NCBI GenBank assembly: GCA_034933685.1
Contig: JAYFNB010000009.1
Location: forward strand, 1 to 37,951
Reading direction: 5' to 3'
Length of the DNA stretch: 37,951 bases
From: UBA8514 sp034933685
GTDB lineage: Bacteria > Bacillota > Clostridia > Lachnospirales > Anaerotignaceae
The translations under genes were made by a program, and so were the position numbers. The stretch's first letter is position 1; each line of letters starts with the position of its first letter. Shown one piece after another: positions 16,296-24,341 of this stretch. Under the pieces are notes generated by a model, which worked only from the letters and a program-made list of their open reading frames with translations, ran no database searches and was not told where the DNA came from.

Positions 16296-17711
16296 ATGGA
16301 ATTAGATATTAAATTAGTAGAGCAATTGGTAAATAAGGTAATTAATGAAATGACCGCAGATGATTTTAAAGATTTAAAAAATCTTTCCAATGGAAATTAT
16401 GGGGTTTTTAATAGCATGAATGAAGCAGTGGAAACCTCTGCTGTTGCTCAAAAAAAATTGCTGTTTACACCTATGCGAGATAGAGAAAAATATGTTAATG
16501 TAATTCGCAGTACTGTATTAAAAAGAGAAAATCTGGAGATGATTTCTAGGTTATCTGTGGAAGAAACAGGAATTGGTAAGTATGAACACAAAGTAATTAA
16601 AAATCGGCTGGCGGCAGAAAAGACACCAGGAATAGAGGATTTGATTTCGGAGGCAAAGACAGGGGATAATGGAATTACACTTGTGGAATATTGTCCTTTC
16701 GGAGTAATTGGGGCCATCACTCCAACTACCAATCCAACGGAAACAATTATTTGCAATGCCATTTCAATGATTGCAGGCGGTAATACTGTTGTGTTCAGCG
16801 TACATCCCCGGGCAAAGAATGTTTCACATAAGCTTATAATTATGCTAAACAAAGCACTTATGGAAGCTGGAGCTCCAGCAGATTTGATTACAACGGTTAT
16901 GGAACCCTCAATAGAAAATACAAATGCAATGATGGAGCATCCAAAGATTCGTATGTTGGTTGCAACAGGAGGCCCTGAGATTGTTAAGAAGATTATGTCT
17001 GTAGGGAAAAAAGCCATTGGGGCGGGCGCAGGGAATCCGCCTGTGGTAGTTGATGAAACGGCAGATATCGAAAAAGCTGCCAAGGACATTATTGACGGTT
17101 GCAGCTTTGATAATAACGTTCCTTGCATAGCTGAAAAGGAAGTTTTTGCAGTAGAACAAATTTGTGATTATTTGATTTGCTGCATGAAGCAAAATGGAGC
17201 CTATGAAATTAAAGATTCAAGCCTTATAAGTAGACTTGATGAGTTGGTAACAAATGAAAAAGGTGCTCCCAAGGTTGAGTTCGTAGGTAAGAGTGCTCAG
17301 TACATTCTAGGAAAATTGGGGATTACAGTGGAGGATAGCGTTCGAGTTATTATTATGGAGTTAGACAAATCACATCATTTGGTAACCGAAGAAATGATGA
17401 TGCCTATTTTACCAATAGTAAGAACAAAAGATGTAGATGAAGCTATAGATTATGCTTACGAAGCAGAACATGGCAATCGTCATACGGCTATGATGCATTC
17501 TAAAAATGTTGATAAACTGACAAAAATGGCAAAACTTTTAGAAACTACCATTTTTGTTAAAAACGGACCATCATACGCAGGGATAGGTGCAGGCGGTGAA
17601 GGGTATTCAACATTTACAATTGCCGGTCCAACGGGAGAAGGATTAACATCTGCAAGGTCATTCTGCAGAAAACGCAAATGCGTTATGACGGATGCATTTA
17701 ATATTCGTTAG
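16296..17711 (+). CDS. pduP: CoA-acylating propionaldehyde dehydrogenase with encapsulation peptide (PduP/EutE-like)
   Basis: Oxidises propionaldehyde to propionyl-CoA with NAD+. The N-terminal helix MELDIKLVEQLVNKVINEM is a strong EP, followed by a linker and the enzyme domain from about residue 40. The nucleophile is C277 in FDNNVPCIAEKE, and ATGGPEIVKKIM, GAGAGNPPVVVDE and YAGIGAGGEG are all standard for PduP. I choose ATG 16296 (471 aa), 5 nt after GGTGTGGTGA. The GTGs at 16284 and 16287 fall inside that box. This is the second such enzyme in the locus and the better candidate for the lumenal step. Confidence 0.94.
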   Translation: MELDIKLVEQLVNKVINEMTADDFKDLKNLSNGNYGVFNSMNEAVETSAVAQKKLLFTPMRDREKYVNVIRSTVLKRENLEMISRLSVEETGIGKYEHKVIKNRLAAEKTPGIEDLISEAKTGDNGITLVEYCPFGVIGAITPTTNPTETIICNAISMIAGGNTVVFSVHPRAKNVSHKLIIMLNKALMEAGAPADLITTVMEPSIENTNAMMEHPKIRMLVATGGPEIVKKIMSVGKKAIGAGAGNPPVVVDETADIEKAAKDIIDGCSFDNNVPCIAEKEVFAVEQICDYLICCMKQNGAYEIKDSSLISRLDELVTNEKGAPKVEFVGKSAQYILGKLGITVEDSVRVIIMELDKSHHLVTEEMMMPILPIVRTKDVDEAIDYAYEAEHGNRHTAMMHSKNVDKLTKMAKLLETTIFVKNGPSYAGIGAGGEGYSTFTIAGPTGEGLTSARSFCRKRKCVMTDAFNIR

Positions 17712-17768
17712 GAAAATGCTGATTACATTAAATCAACGTTTTGTTAGAAAAGGGAAGCAGGTAAATAA

Positions 17769-19100
17769 ATGGATATAAAAGAATTAAGTTCTATTATGAG
17801 AGAAAACGGGGTTGTGGGTGCAGGCGGTGCAGGTTTCCCTTCCTATGCCAAATTAAATGAAAAAGCAGATATACTTATTTTAAATTGTGCAGAATGTGAG
17901 CCGTTACTTAAACTTCATAGACAAGTAATGGAAAAATACGCATATGAAATTTGTACTACTTTAGAAGTGATTGCAAATGCTATCGGTGCCGAAAGGGTTA
18001 TTGTTGCAATCAAGGGTGGCTACAAAGGTGCTATAGATGCCATAAAGAGGAATATGCCCAGTCTTACTAAAACGGAAATTGGAATCTTGCCGGAAATCTA
18101 TCCGGCAGGGGACGAAGTGATTACAATTTATGAAACAACTGGGCGTGTAGTTCCACCAGGTAGCATTCCTATTGAAGTGGGAGCGATTGTATATAATGTA
18201 GAAACAGTGTTGAACGTATACAAAGCAATGAATAATGAAGGGCCAGTTGTACATAAATATGTAACTGTTGCGGGAGAGGTAAATAACCCTGTAACTTTAA
18301 AAGCACCTCTAGGCATAACTGTAAATGAGCTTGTTTTTTTAGCAGGTGGTTCAAGGGTGAGAAACCCTGTGTTTATAGGAGGAGGCCCAATGACAGGACC
18401 ATTAGTAAATGGGACTGATACTATAACGAAGACATCAAATGCTATTTTAGTTTTTTCTCCAGAACACTCGCTTATAAAGAAAAAACAAAGTAAAAATAGT
18501 ATTAATTTGCAAAGAGCAAAGAGTGTCTGCTGTCAATGCCAAATGTGCACAGACTTATGCCCAAGAAATTTAATAGGACATCCTATTGCGCCGCACCAGT
18601 TTATGCGTGTAGTGAGTAACAGTATTACGAATCAAACTAAGCCATATTTAGATACATTTTTTTGTTCAGCTTGTGGTGTATGCGAAATGTTTGCTTGTCC
18701 GCAAGGGCTATCTCCAAGGAGTCTCATAGCGCAATACAAGGAGGCACTTAGAGGAGGCGGAGTTGCTATACCAAAAGGCATAATACCAAATGGGGTAAAT
18801 TCGGCTAGAGAATACAGACGAGTTCCTATGAGTCGTCTTACTGCAAGACTTGGATTAACAAAATACAATTTACCGGCTCCGCTTTTGGATGAAGTAATCC
18901 CTGCAAAAATGGTAAAAATAAAGATTACACAACATATAGGTTCACCTTCGGAGGTTTGCGTTCTTGTAAATGAAAGAGTTCAGATAGGTCAAGTGATTGC
19001 TAAGGCAGGAGAAGGTAAATTAGGAGTAAATACCCATGCTTCCATTGATGGTATTGTTATTGCTATTGATGATAAGTATATAACAATTCAATCAAACTAG
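17769..19100 (+). CDS. pduS: PduS-like RnfC-family Fe-S flavoprotein
   Basis: A 443-aa RnfC/NuoF-like protein with the glycine-rich NADH/flavin site VVGAGGAGFPSYAKL at 15-29 and the NCAECEP motif near 45. Two ferredoxin motifs follow: CCQCQMCTDLCP near 257-268 and CSACGVCEMFACP near 300-312. A C-terminal SLBB/biotinyl-like segment ends it. In B12-dependent loci PduS reduces cob(III)alamin. Here the dehydratase is B12-independent, so it more likely moves electrons between NADH, Fe-S shell proteins (PduT, GrpU) and a flavodoxin or the activase. PduT is the next gene, 24 nt on, the usual pairing. Confidence 0.93.
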   Translation: MDIKELSSIMRENGVVGAGGAGFPSYAKLNEKADILILNCAECEPLLKLHRQVMEKYAYEICTTLEVIANAIGAERVIVAIKGGYKGAIDAIKRNMPSLTKTEIGILPEIYPAGDEVITIYETTGRVVPPGSIPIEVGAIVYNVETVLNVYKAMNNEGPVVHKYVTVAGEVNNPVTLKAPLGITVNELVFLAGGSRVRNPVFIGGGPMTGPLVNGTDTITKTSNAILVFSPEHSLIKKKQSKNSINLQRAKSVCCQCQMCTDLCPRNLIGHPIAPHQFMRVVSNSITNQTKPYLDTFFCSACGVCEMFACPQGLSPRSLIAQYKEALRGGGVAIPKGIIPNGVNSAREYRRVPMSRLTARLGLTKYNLPAPLLDEVIPAKMVKIKITQHIGSPSEVCVLVNERVQIGQVIAKAGEGKLGVNTHASIDGIVIAIDDKYITIQSN

Positions 19101-19124
19101 CATAAGCGGAAGGGGGGAATATGA

Positions 19125-19673
19125 ATGAATAAAGCAATAGGAATGGTTGAATATAAATCTGTAGCAATTGGTATTGAAGCGGCTGACACTATGCTAAAAG
19201 CGGCTCGGATTGACATTTTGGAAGCACAAACGGTTTGTCCAGGCAAATACATTGTATTAATTAGTGGGGATATAAGTGCAGTTGAAACAGCTGTTAAAGC
19301 TACCAAAGATCAATTTGAAGTACATTTAATTGATAGTTTTGTGCTAGGAAATCCACATGATTCTATTTTTTCGGCTATGTACGGTACTGCTGACATCAAG
19401 GAGATTCAGGCCTTGGGCATAATGGAAACCTTCTCTGCGGCGTCCATCATAGTGGCGGCAGATGTAGTGGCAAAAACTTCTGCGGTTGAATTGATTGAGC
19501 TTAGGATTGCAAAAGGCATGTGCGGAAAGTCTTACCTTTTGGTAACGGGAAAGGTAGAGGCAGTAAATACTGCTATAAAACAGGCTAAGGTTGAAATCGG
19601 TGAGGATGGAATGTTTTTGGAATCAGCTGTGATAGCAAGCCCGCATAAGAAATTGATGGAAAAAATTTTGTAA
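19125..19673 (+). CDS. pduT: PduT-type tandem-BMC Fe-S shell protein
   Basis: This 182-aa protein has two BMC domains (residues 3-85 and about 95-180) and forms trimers. C38 in QTVCPGKYIV is the conserved cysteine that supplies ligands to the single 4Fe-4S cluster on the trimer axis in PduT. The cluster is thought to pass electrons across the shell, and PduS is the known partner. Start ATG 19125 follows AAGGGGGG. An out-of-frame ATG lies at 19121. It is the last gene of the compartment cluster and is followed by a terminator. Confidence 0.94.
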   Translation: MNKAIGMVEYKSVAIGIEAADTMLKAARIDILEAQTVCPGKYIVLISGDISAVETAVKATKDQFEVHLIDSFVLGNPHDSIFSAMYGTADIKEIQALGIMETFSAASIIVAADVVAKTSAVELIELRIAKGMCGKSYLLVTGKVEAVNTAIKQAKVEIGEDGMFLESAVIASPHKKLMEKIL

Positions 19674-19712
19674 TCTTTGCAACAAATATATTAATTACCT
19701 TATTTTGATATT

Positions 19713-19770
19713 CTGATGGCATAATTGGTAATGGTCTTGGAACTATTACTAAAATACCATCAGTTTTTTT
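19713..19770 (+). terminator. Rho-independent terminator after pduT
   Basis: CTGATGG (19713-19719) pairs with CCATCAG (19757-19763), with a further inner stem TTGGTAAT/ATTACTAA, and is followed by seven T residues. It marks the end of the compartment cluster. Confidence 0.8.
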
Positions 19771-19966
19771 CTGCTGTTAGTTTCGTGCTTGACAAATTAT
19801 ATTCATTTGAAACTTGCTTTATAATTTCCAATAGAAAGTAAGGATACAATATTAAATCTGACGAAAAGATAGAAAGTACATTTACAGATGTGGAGAAAAT
19901 AAATATGTTTTAACTTTCGAAACTGCATGAAAAAAAGCATATTGGTGGGTCAAAAAAATAGGATAC

Positions 19967-19995
19967 TTGTTTTTTGGAAAAAGCTGTGCTACAAT
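19967..19995 (+). promoter_or_regulatory. Putative promoter for the ABC/methyltransferase operon
   Basis: TTGTTT (19967-19972) and TACAAT (19990-19995) are 17 nt apart. If used, it leaves a leader of about 320 nt before the first gene, containing the hairpins at 20018-20035 and 20091-20145. The stretch 19780-19960 shows no convincing gene. A TTGACA at 19791 has no well-spaced -10. Confidence 0.45.
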
Positions 19996-20017
19996 AATTT
20001 TGCTTCAAGAAGAGCAA

Positions 20018-20145
20018 AACTTTCAGAAGAAAGTTAACCTTTGAAACGTACATAATGTAATAAAAGATTTTAATAAATCAGAAGTTAATTGCCATGAAGG
20101 GAATTTCGTTTCGAAATAGAGACGAATTTTTTTCATGGCTTTTTT
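20018..20145 (+). promoter_or_regulatory. Structured leader with internal terminator-like hairpin upstream of the ABC operon
   Basis: A 7-bp hairpin AACTTTC/GAAAGTT lies at 20018-20035. A larger one follows: GCCATGAA (20091-20098) pairs with TTCATGGC (20132-20139) around an inner ATTTCG/CGAAAT hairpin, then six T residues. The terminator lies inside the leader, about 180 nt before the lipoprotein start, so it could be an attenuator. I do not recognise a known riboswitch class. Confidence 0.5.
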
Positions 20146-20322
20146 GGTTACGAAAGGAGATTACGCCAAAGTTAAAATAATTTATAAATATAAATAAGTA
20201 CAAAAACTTGCACAGAAGTTTGTAGAAAGAACTTTATTGTGTGTCAAATGATTTTTGTTGAAGGATTCAATTATTTTTTAAAAGTCTAAAGATTTAATAT
20301 TCAATTATGAAGGAGTAAAAAA

Positions 20323-21519
20323 ATGAAAAAAATTATTGCATATTTGCTAAGTACAACTTTTCTAATATCTTTGTTGGTTGGTTGTGGTAGTACAGGGGCT
20401 GAAAAATCAGCAGAGGTTTCAGCTGCAGCGCAAACGGCTGAACAAAAAACGCCAGAGGTTTCACCCGTGTCGGAAAATGCTGATACCATCACCGTAACCG
20501 ATGTATTAGATCGTACTATTACAATTCCTAAGGATGTAAAACGAGTTGTAATAACATTTAATATAGAAGAATATCTTGCAGTGGCTGGTTCCGAAGGAAT
20601 TGATAAGATTGTTGGTTATAGCCATGATTATTGGGAAGGTCGTCGTGAAGACGCTTGGAAAACCTTTACTAATGCGTTTCCTCAGCTACTGAAAATTCAG
20701 GATGTGGGCTACAACGATAACATCAACATTGAAAGCATTATTAGCCTTGCACCTGATGTGGTTATTATGTCTAGTGCTGTTAACTATGAGTTGATGGAAA
20801 CTGAACTCGATAGACTGGCAGATGCAGGAATACAAGTTGCATTTGTAAATTATCATGCACAAACCATAGATATGCACCGTAAAAGCACTGTGCTCATTGG
20901 CGAAATTATGGGAAAGAAGGAAAGAGCAGAGGAAATTGCAAATTTCTACGAAGAGCAAATGAATTTAGTAACTGACAGAATTGCAACTTTGGATGCAGCT
21001 GCTCCTCGTCCTACCGTATATATGGAGTTTAGCCGTGGAGTGGACACCTTTGGAAATTCTTGGGCAGACAAAATGTGGGGAGCGTTAATACCAATTTGCG
21101 GAGGCACAAATATTGCGGCTGGTTTATCCGATGGTAACAGTGTAGATGTAGCTCCAGAACAGGTGCTTGCATCAAATCCAGACGTAATTATTTTGGCGGC
21201 TAGCCCTCAGAAAGACATTGATAACAATGTGGTACTGGGCTATGGCCAAGATGCGGCAGTGGCAGAAGAGCGTTTAGCTGAATACAAAAATCGTAATGGT
21301 TGGAGTGAGATTAATGCCGTAAAGAATCAAAGAATGGGTGCACTCTATCATGACCTGTCCCGTCATATCTTTGATTTTGCAGGCGCACAATTTTTAGCTA
21401 AAACGATACAACCAGAGCTGTTTAAGGATGTTGACCCTGAAGCAAATCTTCAGCTTTTCTTTGAAAAATATATGCCTGTTGAGCTAAATGGTGCTTGGAC
21501 CATTTCGCTTGAGGAATAA
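20323..21519 (+). CDS. Metal-chelate/cobalamin-type ABC transporter substrate-binding lipoprotein
   Basis: A 398-aa precursor with an N-terminal signal and lipobox LLVGC (Cys near residue 21), then a Glu/Ala/Ser-rich linker and a type III binding domain of the FepB/BtuF/FhuD family. Typical features are DVLDRTITIPKDVKRVV, APDVVIM for the first lobe and ASNPDVIILAAS for the second. It captures a chelated metal or corrinoid outside the membrane and delivers it to the FecCD permease encoded 3 nt downstream. The ligand (siderophore, haem, cobalamin, nickel or cobalt chelate) cannot be read from sequence. GAAGGAG precedes the ATG. Confidence 0.9.
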   Translation: MKKIIAYLLSTTFLISLLVGCGSTGAEKSAEVSAAAQTAEQKTPEVSPVSENADTITVTDVLDRTITIPKDVKRVVITFNIEEYLAVAGSEGIDKIVGYSHDYWEGRREDAWKTFTNAFPQLLKIQDVGYNDNINIESIISLAPDVVIMSSAVNYELMETELDRLADAGIQVAFVNYHAQTIDMHRKSTVLIGEIMGKKERAEEIANFYEEQMNLVTDRIATLDAAAPRPTVYMEFSRGVDTFGNSWADKMWGALIPICGGTNIAAGLSDGNSVDVAPEQVLASNPDVIILAASPQKDIDNNVVLGYGQDAAVAEERLAEYKNRNGWSEINAVKNQRMGALYHDLSRHIFDFAGAQFLAKTIQPELFKDVDPEANLQLFFEKYMPVELNGAWTISLEE

Positions 21520-21522
21520 AAT

Positions 21523-22575
21523 ATGAAATACTTAAAAACAGCAACCCCAATAAGTGGTGAAGGGGCTAAAATATATGACACATTGAACAGAAAAAAGAGG
21601 ACTATTTTTGTAGGATTAATATTTTTTTGTGCAATATTTCTTATTTTAGATATTGTGACAGGTGCCGCTATGCTTCCTGTTTCGGAGGTATTGTTGTGTT
21701 TATTTAGACCAACACAAGCGGTAAATACCACAAGAGTTATCATTTGGAGTATGCGCTTACCAATTGCGCTTATGGCTCTAGTTATTGGCTGTTCTTTGGG
21801 TACTGCTGGTTCGGTAATGCAGACCATATTACATAATCCACTGGCGAGTCCCTACACATTAGGTGTTGGGGCTGGTGCCAGTTTTGGAGCATCCCTTGCT
21901 ATAATTATGGGTTGGGGAGAGGTCGGTGTTTCGGTCATGGCATTTTTCTTTGCCATGCTTATTTGTATGTTTGTCAACTTCATGGGCCGAAGCAGACTCC
22001 TTTCATCCAACGCCATGGTGCTTTCGGGTATCGCCATGTTATTTTTATTTCAAGCGTTACAGGCACTTTTGCAGTATGATGCCTCTGAATCACAGAACCA
22101 AAGCATTATCTTCTGGTCTTTTGGCAGTTTGCAAAAAACCACATGGAGTAAGCTAGGAATTACGGCTCTTATTACAACGGGTTGCATTCCCCTTATTTTG
22201 CGTAATTCATGGCAGTACACGGCACTGATTATGGGAGATGAAAAGGCAGAAAGTTTGGGAGTTCCTGTAAATCAACTTAAATTACACTCCTTTTTTCTAA
22301 TTTCTCTTTTGGCGGCGGCATCGGTGTGCTTTACAGGTTCAATTGGGTTTATTGGACTAGCAGGACCACACATTGCACGGCTGCTGGTGGGAGATGACCA
22401 GCGTTTCTATATCCTGTTATCAGGGGTATGCGGTGCGGCAATTCTTTCGGCGGCATCTGTTTTAAGCAAACTGGTTCATCCTGGAATCATCTTTCCAATT
22501 GGGATTGTTACGTCTATCATTGGAGTACCATTTTTCTTTGCACTGGTATTTCACACAAAAGGGAGTGATGGTTAA
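21523..22575 (+). CDS. FecCD-family ABC transporter permease
   Basis: This 350-aa membrane protein has about ten segments and the family motifs RLPIALMALVIGCSLGTAGSV (in part), NPLASPYTLGVGAGASFGAS (in part) and the coupling region SIGFIGLAGPHIARLLVG. It forms the homodimeric channel for the binding protein upstream. It starts 3 nt after the lipoprotein stop. The end overlaps the ATPase gene by one base (TAATG), so the three are co-translated. Confidence 0.93.
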   Translation: MKYLKTATPISGEGAKIYDTLNRKKRTIFVGLIFFCAIFLILDIVTGAAMLPVSEVLLCLFRPTQAVNTTRVIIWSMRLPIALMALVIGCSLGTAGSVMQTILHNPLASPYTLGVGAGASFGASLAIIMGWGEVGVSVMAFFFAMLICMFVNFMGRSRLLSSNAMVLSGIAMLFLFQALQALLQYDASESQNQSIIFWSFGSLQKTTWSKLGITALITTGCIPLILRNSWQYTALIMGDEKAESLGVPVNQLKLHSFFLISLLAAASVCFTGSIGFIGLAGPHIARLLVGDDQRFYILLSGVCGAAILSAASVLSKLVHPGIIFPIGIVTSIIGVPFFFALVFHTKGSDG

Positions 22576-23372
22576 TGGCATTAGAAGTACGAAACATAAC
22601 CTGCAGTTTTCCAAAGGCGCAGGAACCTACATTAAAGGATGTTAGTTTTTGTGCACCAGATGGACTTGTTACAAGTCTAATTGGTGCAAACGGTGTGGGT
22701 AAATCCACATTACTTAAAACTATCATGGGTCTTTACAGCAGCACAGGAACAGTTCTTTTTAATGGAATAGACCGTGCCACCATAAAACCAAACCAGCTTT
22801 TTAAATATGTAAGCTATATGACACAGCAAGGAGCATCAATCACTTCGTTGAAGGTGCTGGAAGTGGTTTTGCTAGGGCGTATGCATTCGTTACACATTAA
22901 GGTGGATGATGCAGAGTTGGAAAAAGCGTGGAGCGTTTTAAAACTGCTAAAGTTAGAACATTTGGCAAATAGGCCTTACTGTGCCCTTAGTGGAGGACAG
23001 CAACGTATTGTTTGTATTGCACAGACAATTATTCGAGAGCCACGGATTTTTTTGTTGGACGAACCAACGGCTAACCTTGATATGCAAAATGAGCTAGAGG
23101 TACTTGCCCTTATTCAAGCTTACACTAGACAAAAGAATATTACCACGGTTCTAACCTTACACGACCTTAACATGGCAGCACGATTTTCTGATAAGGTGAT
23201 TTTGTTAAAGGATGGAAGCGTCTACATGGATGGTTCTCCTGAAAAAGTGATTACTAAGGAAGCTGTGTGTGAAGCCTATGGTGTACAAGCACATATTCAT
23301 ACTGACCGAAATGGTATGACTATGCTATACCCAATGCATTCTGTGTACCAACAGGAATACCATTTTAATTAG
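22575..23372 (+). CDS. ABC transporter ATPase for metal-chelate import
   Basis: A 265-aa FepC/BtuD-like ATPase. Walker A is GANGVGKSTLLKT near residue 38, the signature ALSGGQQR near 137 and Walker B IFLLDEPTANLD near 157, with the switch His in TLHDLNMAARF. It powers uptake through the FecCD permease. Its start codon overlaps the permease stop. Confidence 0.94.
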   Translation: MALEVRNITCSFPKAQEPTLKDVSFCAPDGLVTSLIGANGVGKSTLLKTIMGLYSSTGTVLFNGIDRATIKPNQLFKYVSYMTQQGASITSLKVLEVVLLGRMHSLHIKVDDAELEKAWSVLKLLKLEHLANRPYCALSGGQQRIVCIAQTIIREPRIFLLDEPTANLDMQNELEVLALIQAYTRQKNITTVLTLHDLNMAARFSDKVILLKDGSVYMDGSPEKVITKEAVCEAYGVQAHIHTDRNGMTMLYPMHSVYQQEYHFN

Positions 23373-23388
23373 AAAAGAGGAAGAGTAG

Positions 23389-24162
23389 GTGGATATGCAG
23401 GAAAGAATTAATCAATATTGGTCTAAACGGGCAGATGAGTTTGGAGATGCACGTTACCGTGATCTTCATAGCAAAAACCGAGAGGACTGGACAAGCGTTA
23501 TTAAAAATTATCTTCCAGAGTGTGAAACCGTGCGCGCATTGGACTTAGGGACAGGTGCAGGTTTTTTTGCCTTTTTGTTACAGGATTTAGGCTGTAAGGT
23601 TACAGGCATTGACTATTCACAGGCAATGATTGATAACGCCTTAAAAATTCAAGAAAAGTTGGGAGGAAATGATGTGACTTTCCTTCAGATGGATGCTCAG
23701 TCGCTAAAATTTTCAGATGACAGTTTTGATTTTATCTTTACAAGAAATGTTACATGGACATTGCCAGACCCCATGAAAGCTTACGCTGAAATGTGCAGAG
23801 TTCTTGCGCCGGGTGGATGTTTACTTAATTTTGATGCTAACTACGGTGCTGCGTTTGCGCAACAGGATGCACAAGGGATGACTCAACAGCAGGCACAACA
23901 GGACTTGGGAACATATTCCTCTCCTGCCCGCAGTTTGGAGATGTTGCGTGAAAGAAATGACATTGCAACCCAGCTTTCAGTTTGTAATAAAAAAAGACCT
24001 ATATGGGATGTAGAGGTTTTGACTGAGTTAGGAATGAAACAAATTTCCATAGATTTAGCAGCACAGCGGAATTTTGAGATGCAACAAACTCCTATTTCTC
24101 AGCAGGAAAAAAGCTGGATGAACCCAGCACCGTTGTTCATGGTTATGGCAAAAAAATCGTAG
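23389..24162 (+). CDS. Class I SAM-dependent methyltransferase in the ABC importer operon
   Basis: This 257-aa protein has a UbiE-like methyltransferase fold. Motif I is ALDLGTGAGFFAFLL near residue 50, the acidic SAM contact VTGIDYSQAMIDNA near 73 and motif II DDSFDFIFTRNVTWTL near 107. No substrate can be named. Its place as last gene of a metal-chelate importer operon suggests that it modifies the imported ligand or a chelator, and such pairings occur in anaerobes. Start GTG 23389 fits the AAGAGG at 23375-23380. ATG 23395 is the alternative. Confidence 0.85.
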   Translation: MDMQERINQYWSKRADEFGDARYRDLHSKNREDWTSVIKNYLPECETVRALDLGTGAGFFAFLLQDLGCKVTGIDYSQAMIDNALKIQEKLGGNDVTFLQMDAQSLKFSDDSFDFIFTRNVTWTLPDPMKAYAEMCRVLAPGGCLLNFDANYGAAFAQQDAQGMTQQQAQQDLGTYSSPARSLEMLRERNDIATQLSVCNKKRPIWDVEVLTELGMKQISIDLAAQRNFEMQQTPISQQEKSWMNPAPLFMVMAKKS

Positions 24163-24246
24163 ATGTGTCGAAGTCGTACATCCAAGTGATTCCTAACCTA
24201 GCATTCTGAAAGAAAACTTCTTTATGTAAACAGTTTTTGCAGTATA

Positions 24247-24294
24247 GAAAAGGTAGGTAAAGTTGGAAAAACCAACAATTTACCCACCTTTTTG
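24247..24294. terminator. Bidirectional terminator between convergent operons
   Basis: A long hairpin pairs AAGGTAGGTAAA-GTTGG with CCAAC-AATTTACCCACCTT, around a run of A residues, and is flanked by A-tracts on the left and T-tracts on the right. It ends the methyltransferase operon on the plus strand and the fucO-like operon on the minus strand. Confidence 0.8.
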
Positions 24295-24341
24295 GCTAAA
24301 ATAATTAATACCTCATATTCAGCCCTTACTTTGTTACAGTA

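Noticed and set aside
19927..20037. 36-codon open frame starting ATGAAAAAAAGC upstream of the ABC operon
   Set aside because: It has no ribosome site, contains the likely promoter (19967-19995) in its middle and has no recognisable features. It is probably chance.
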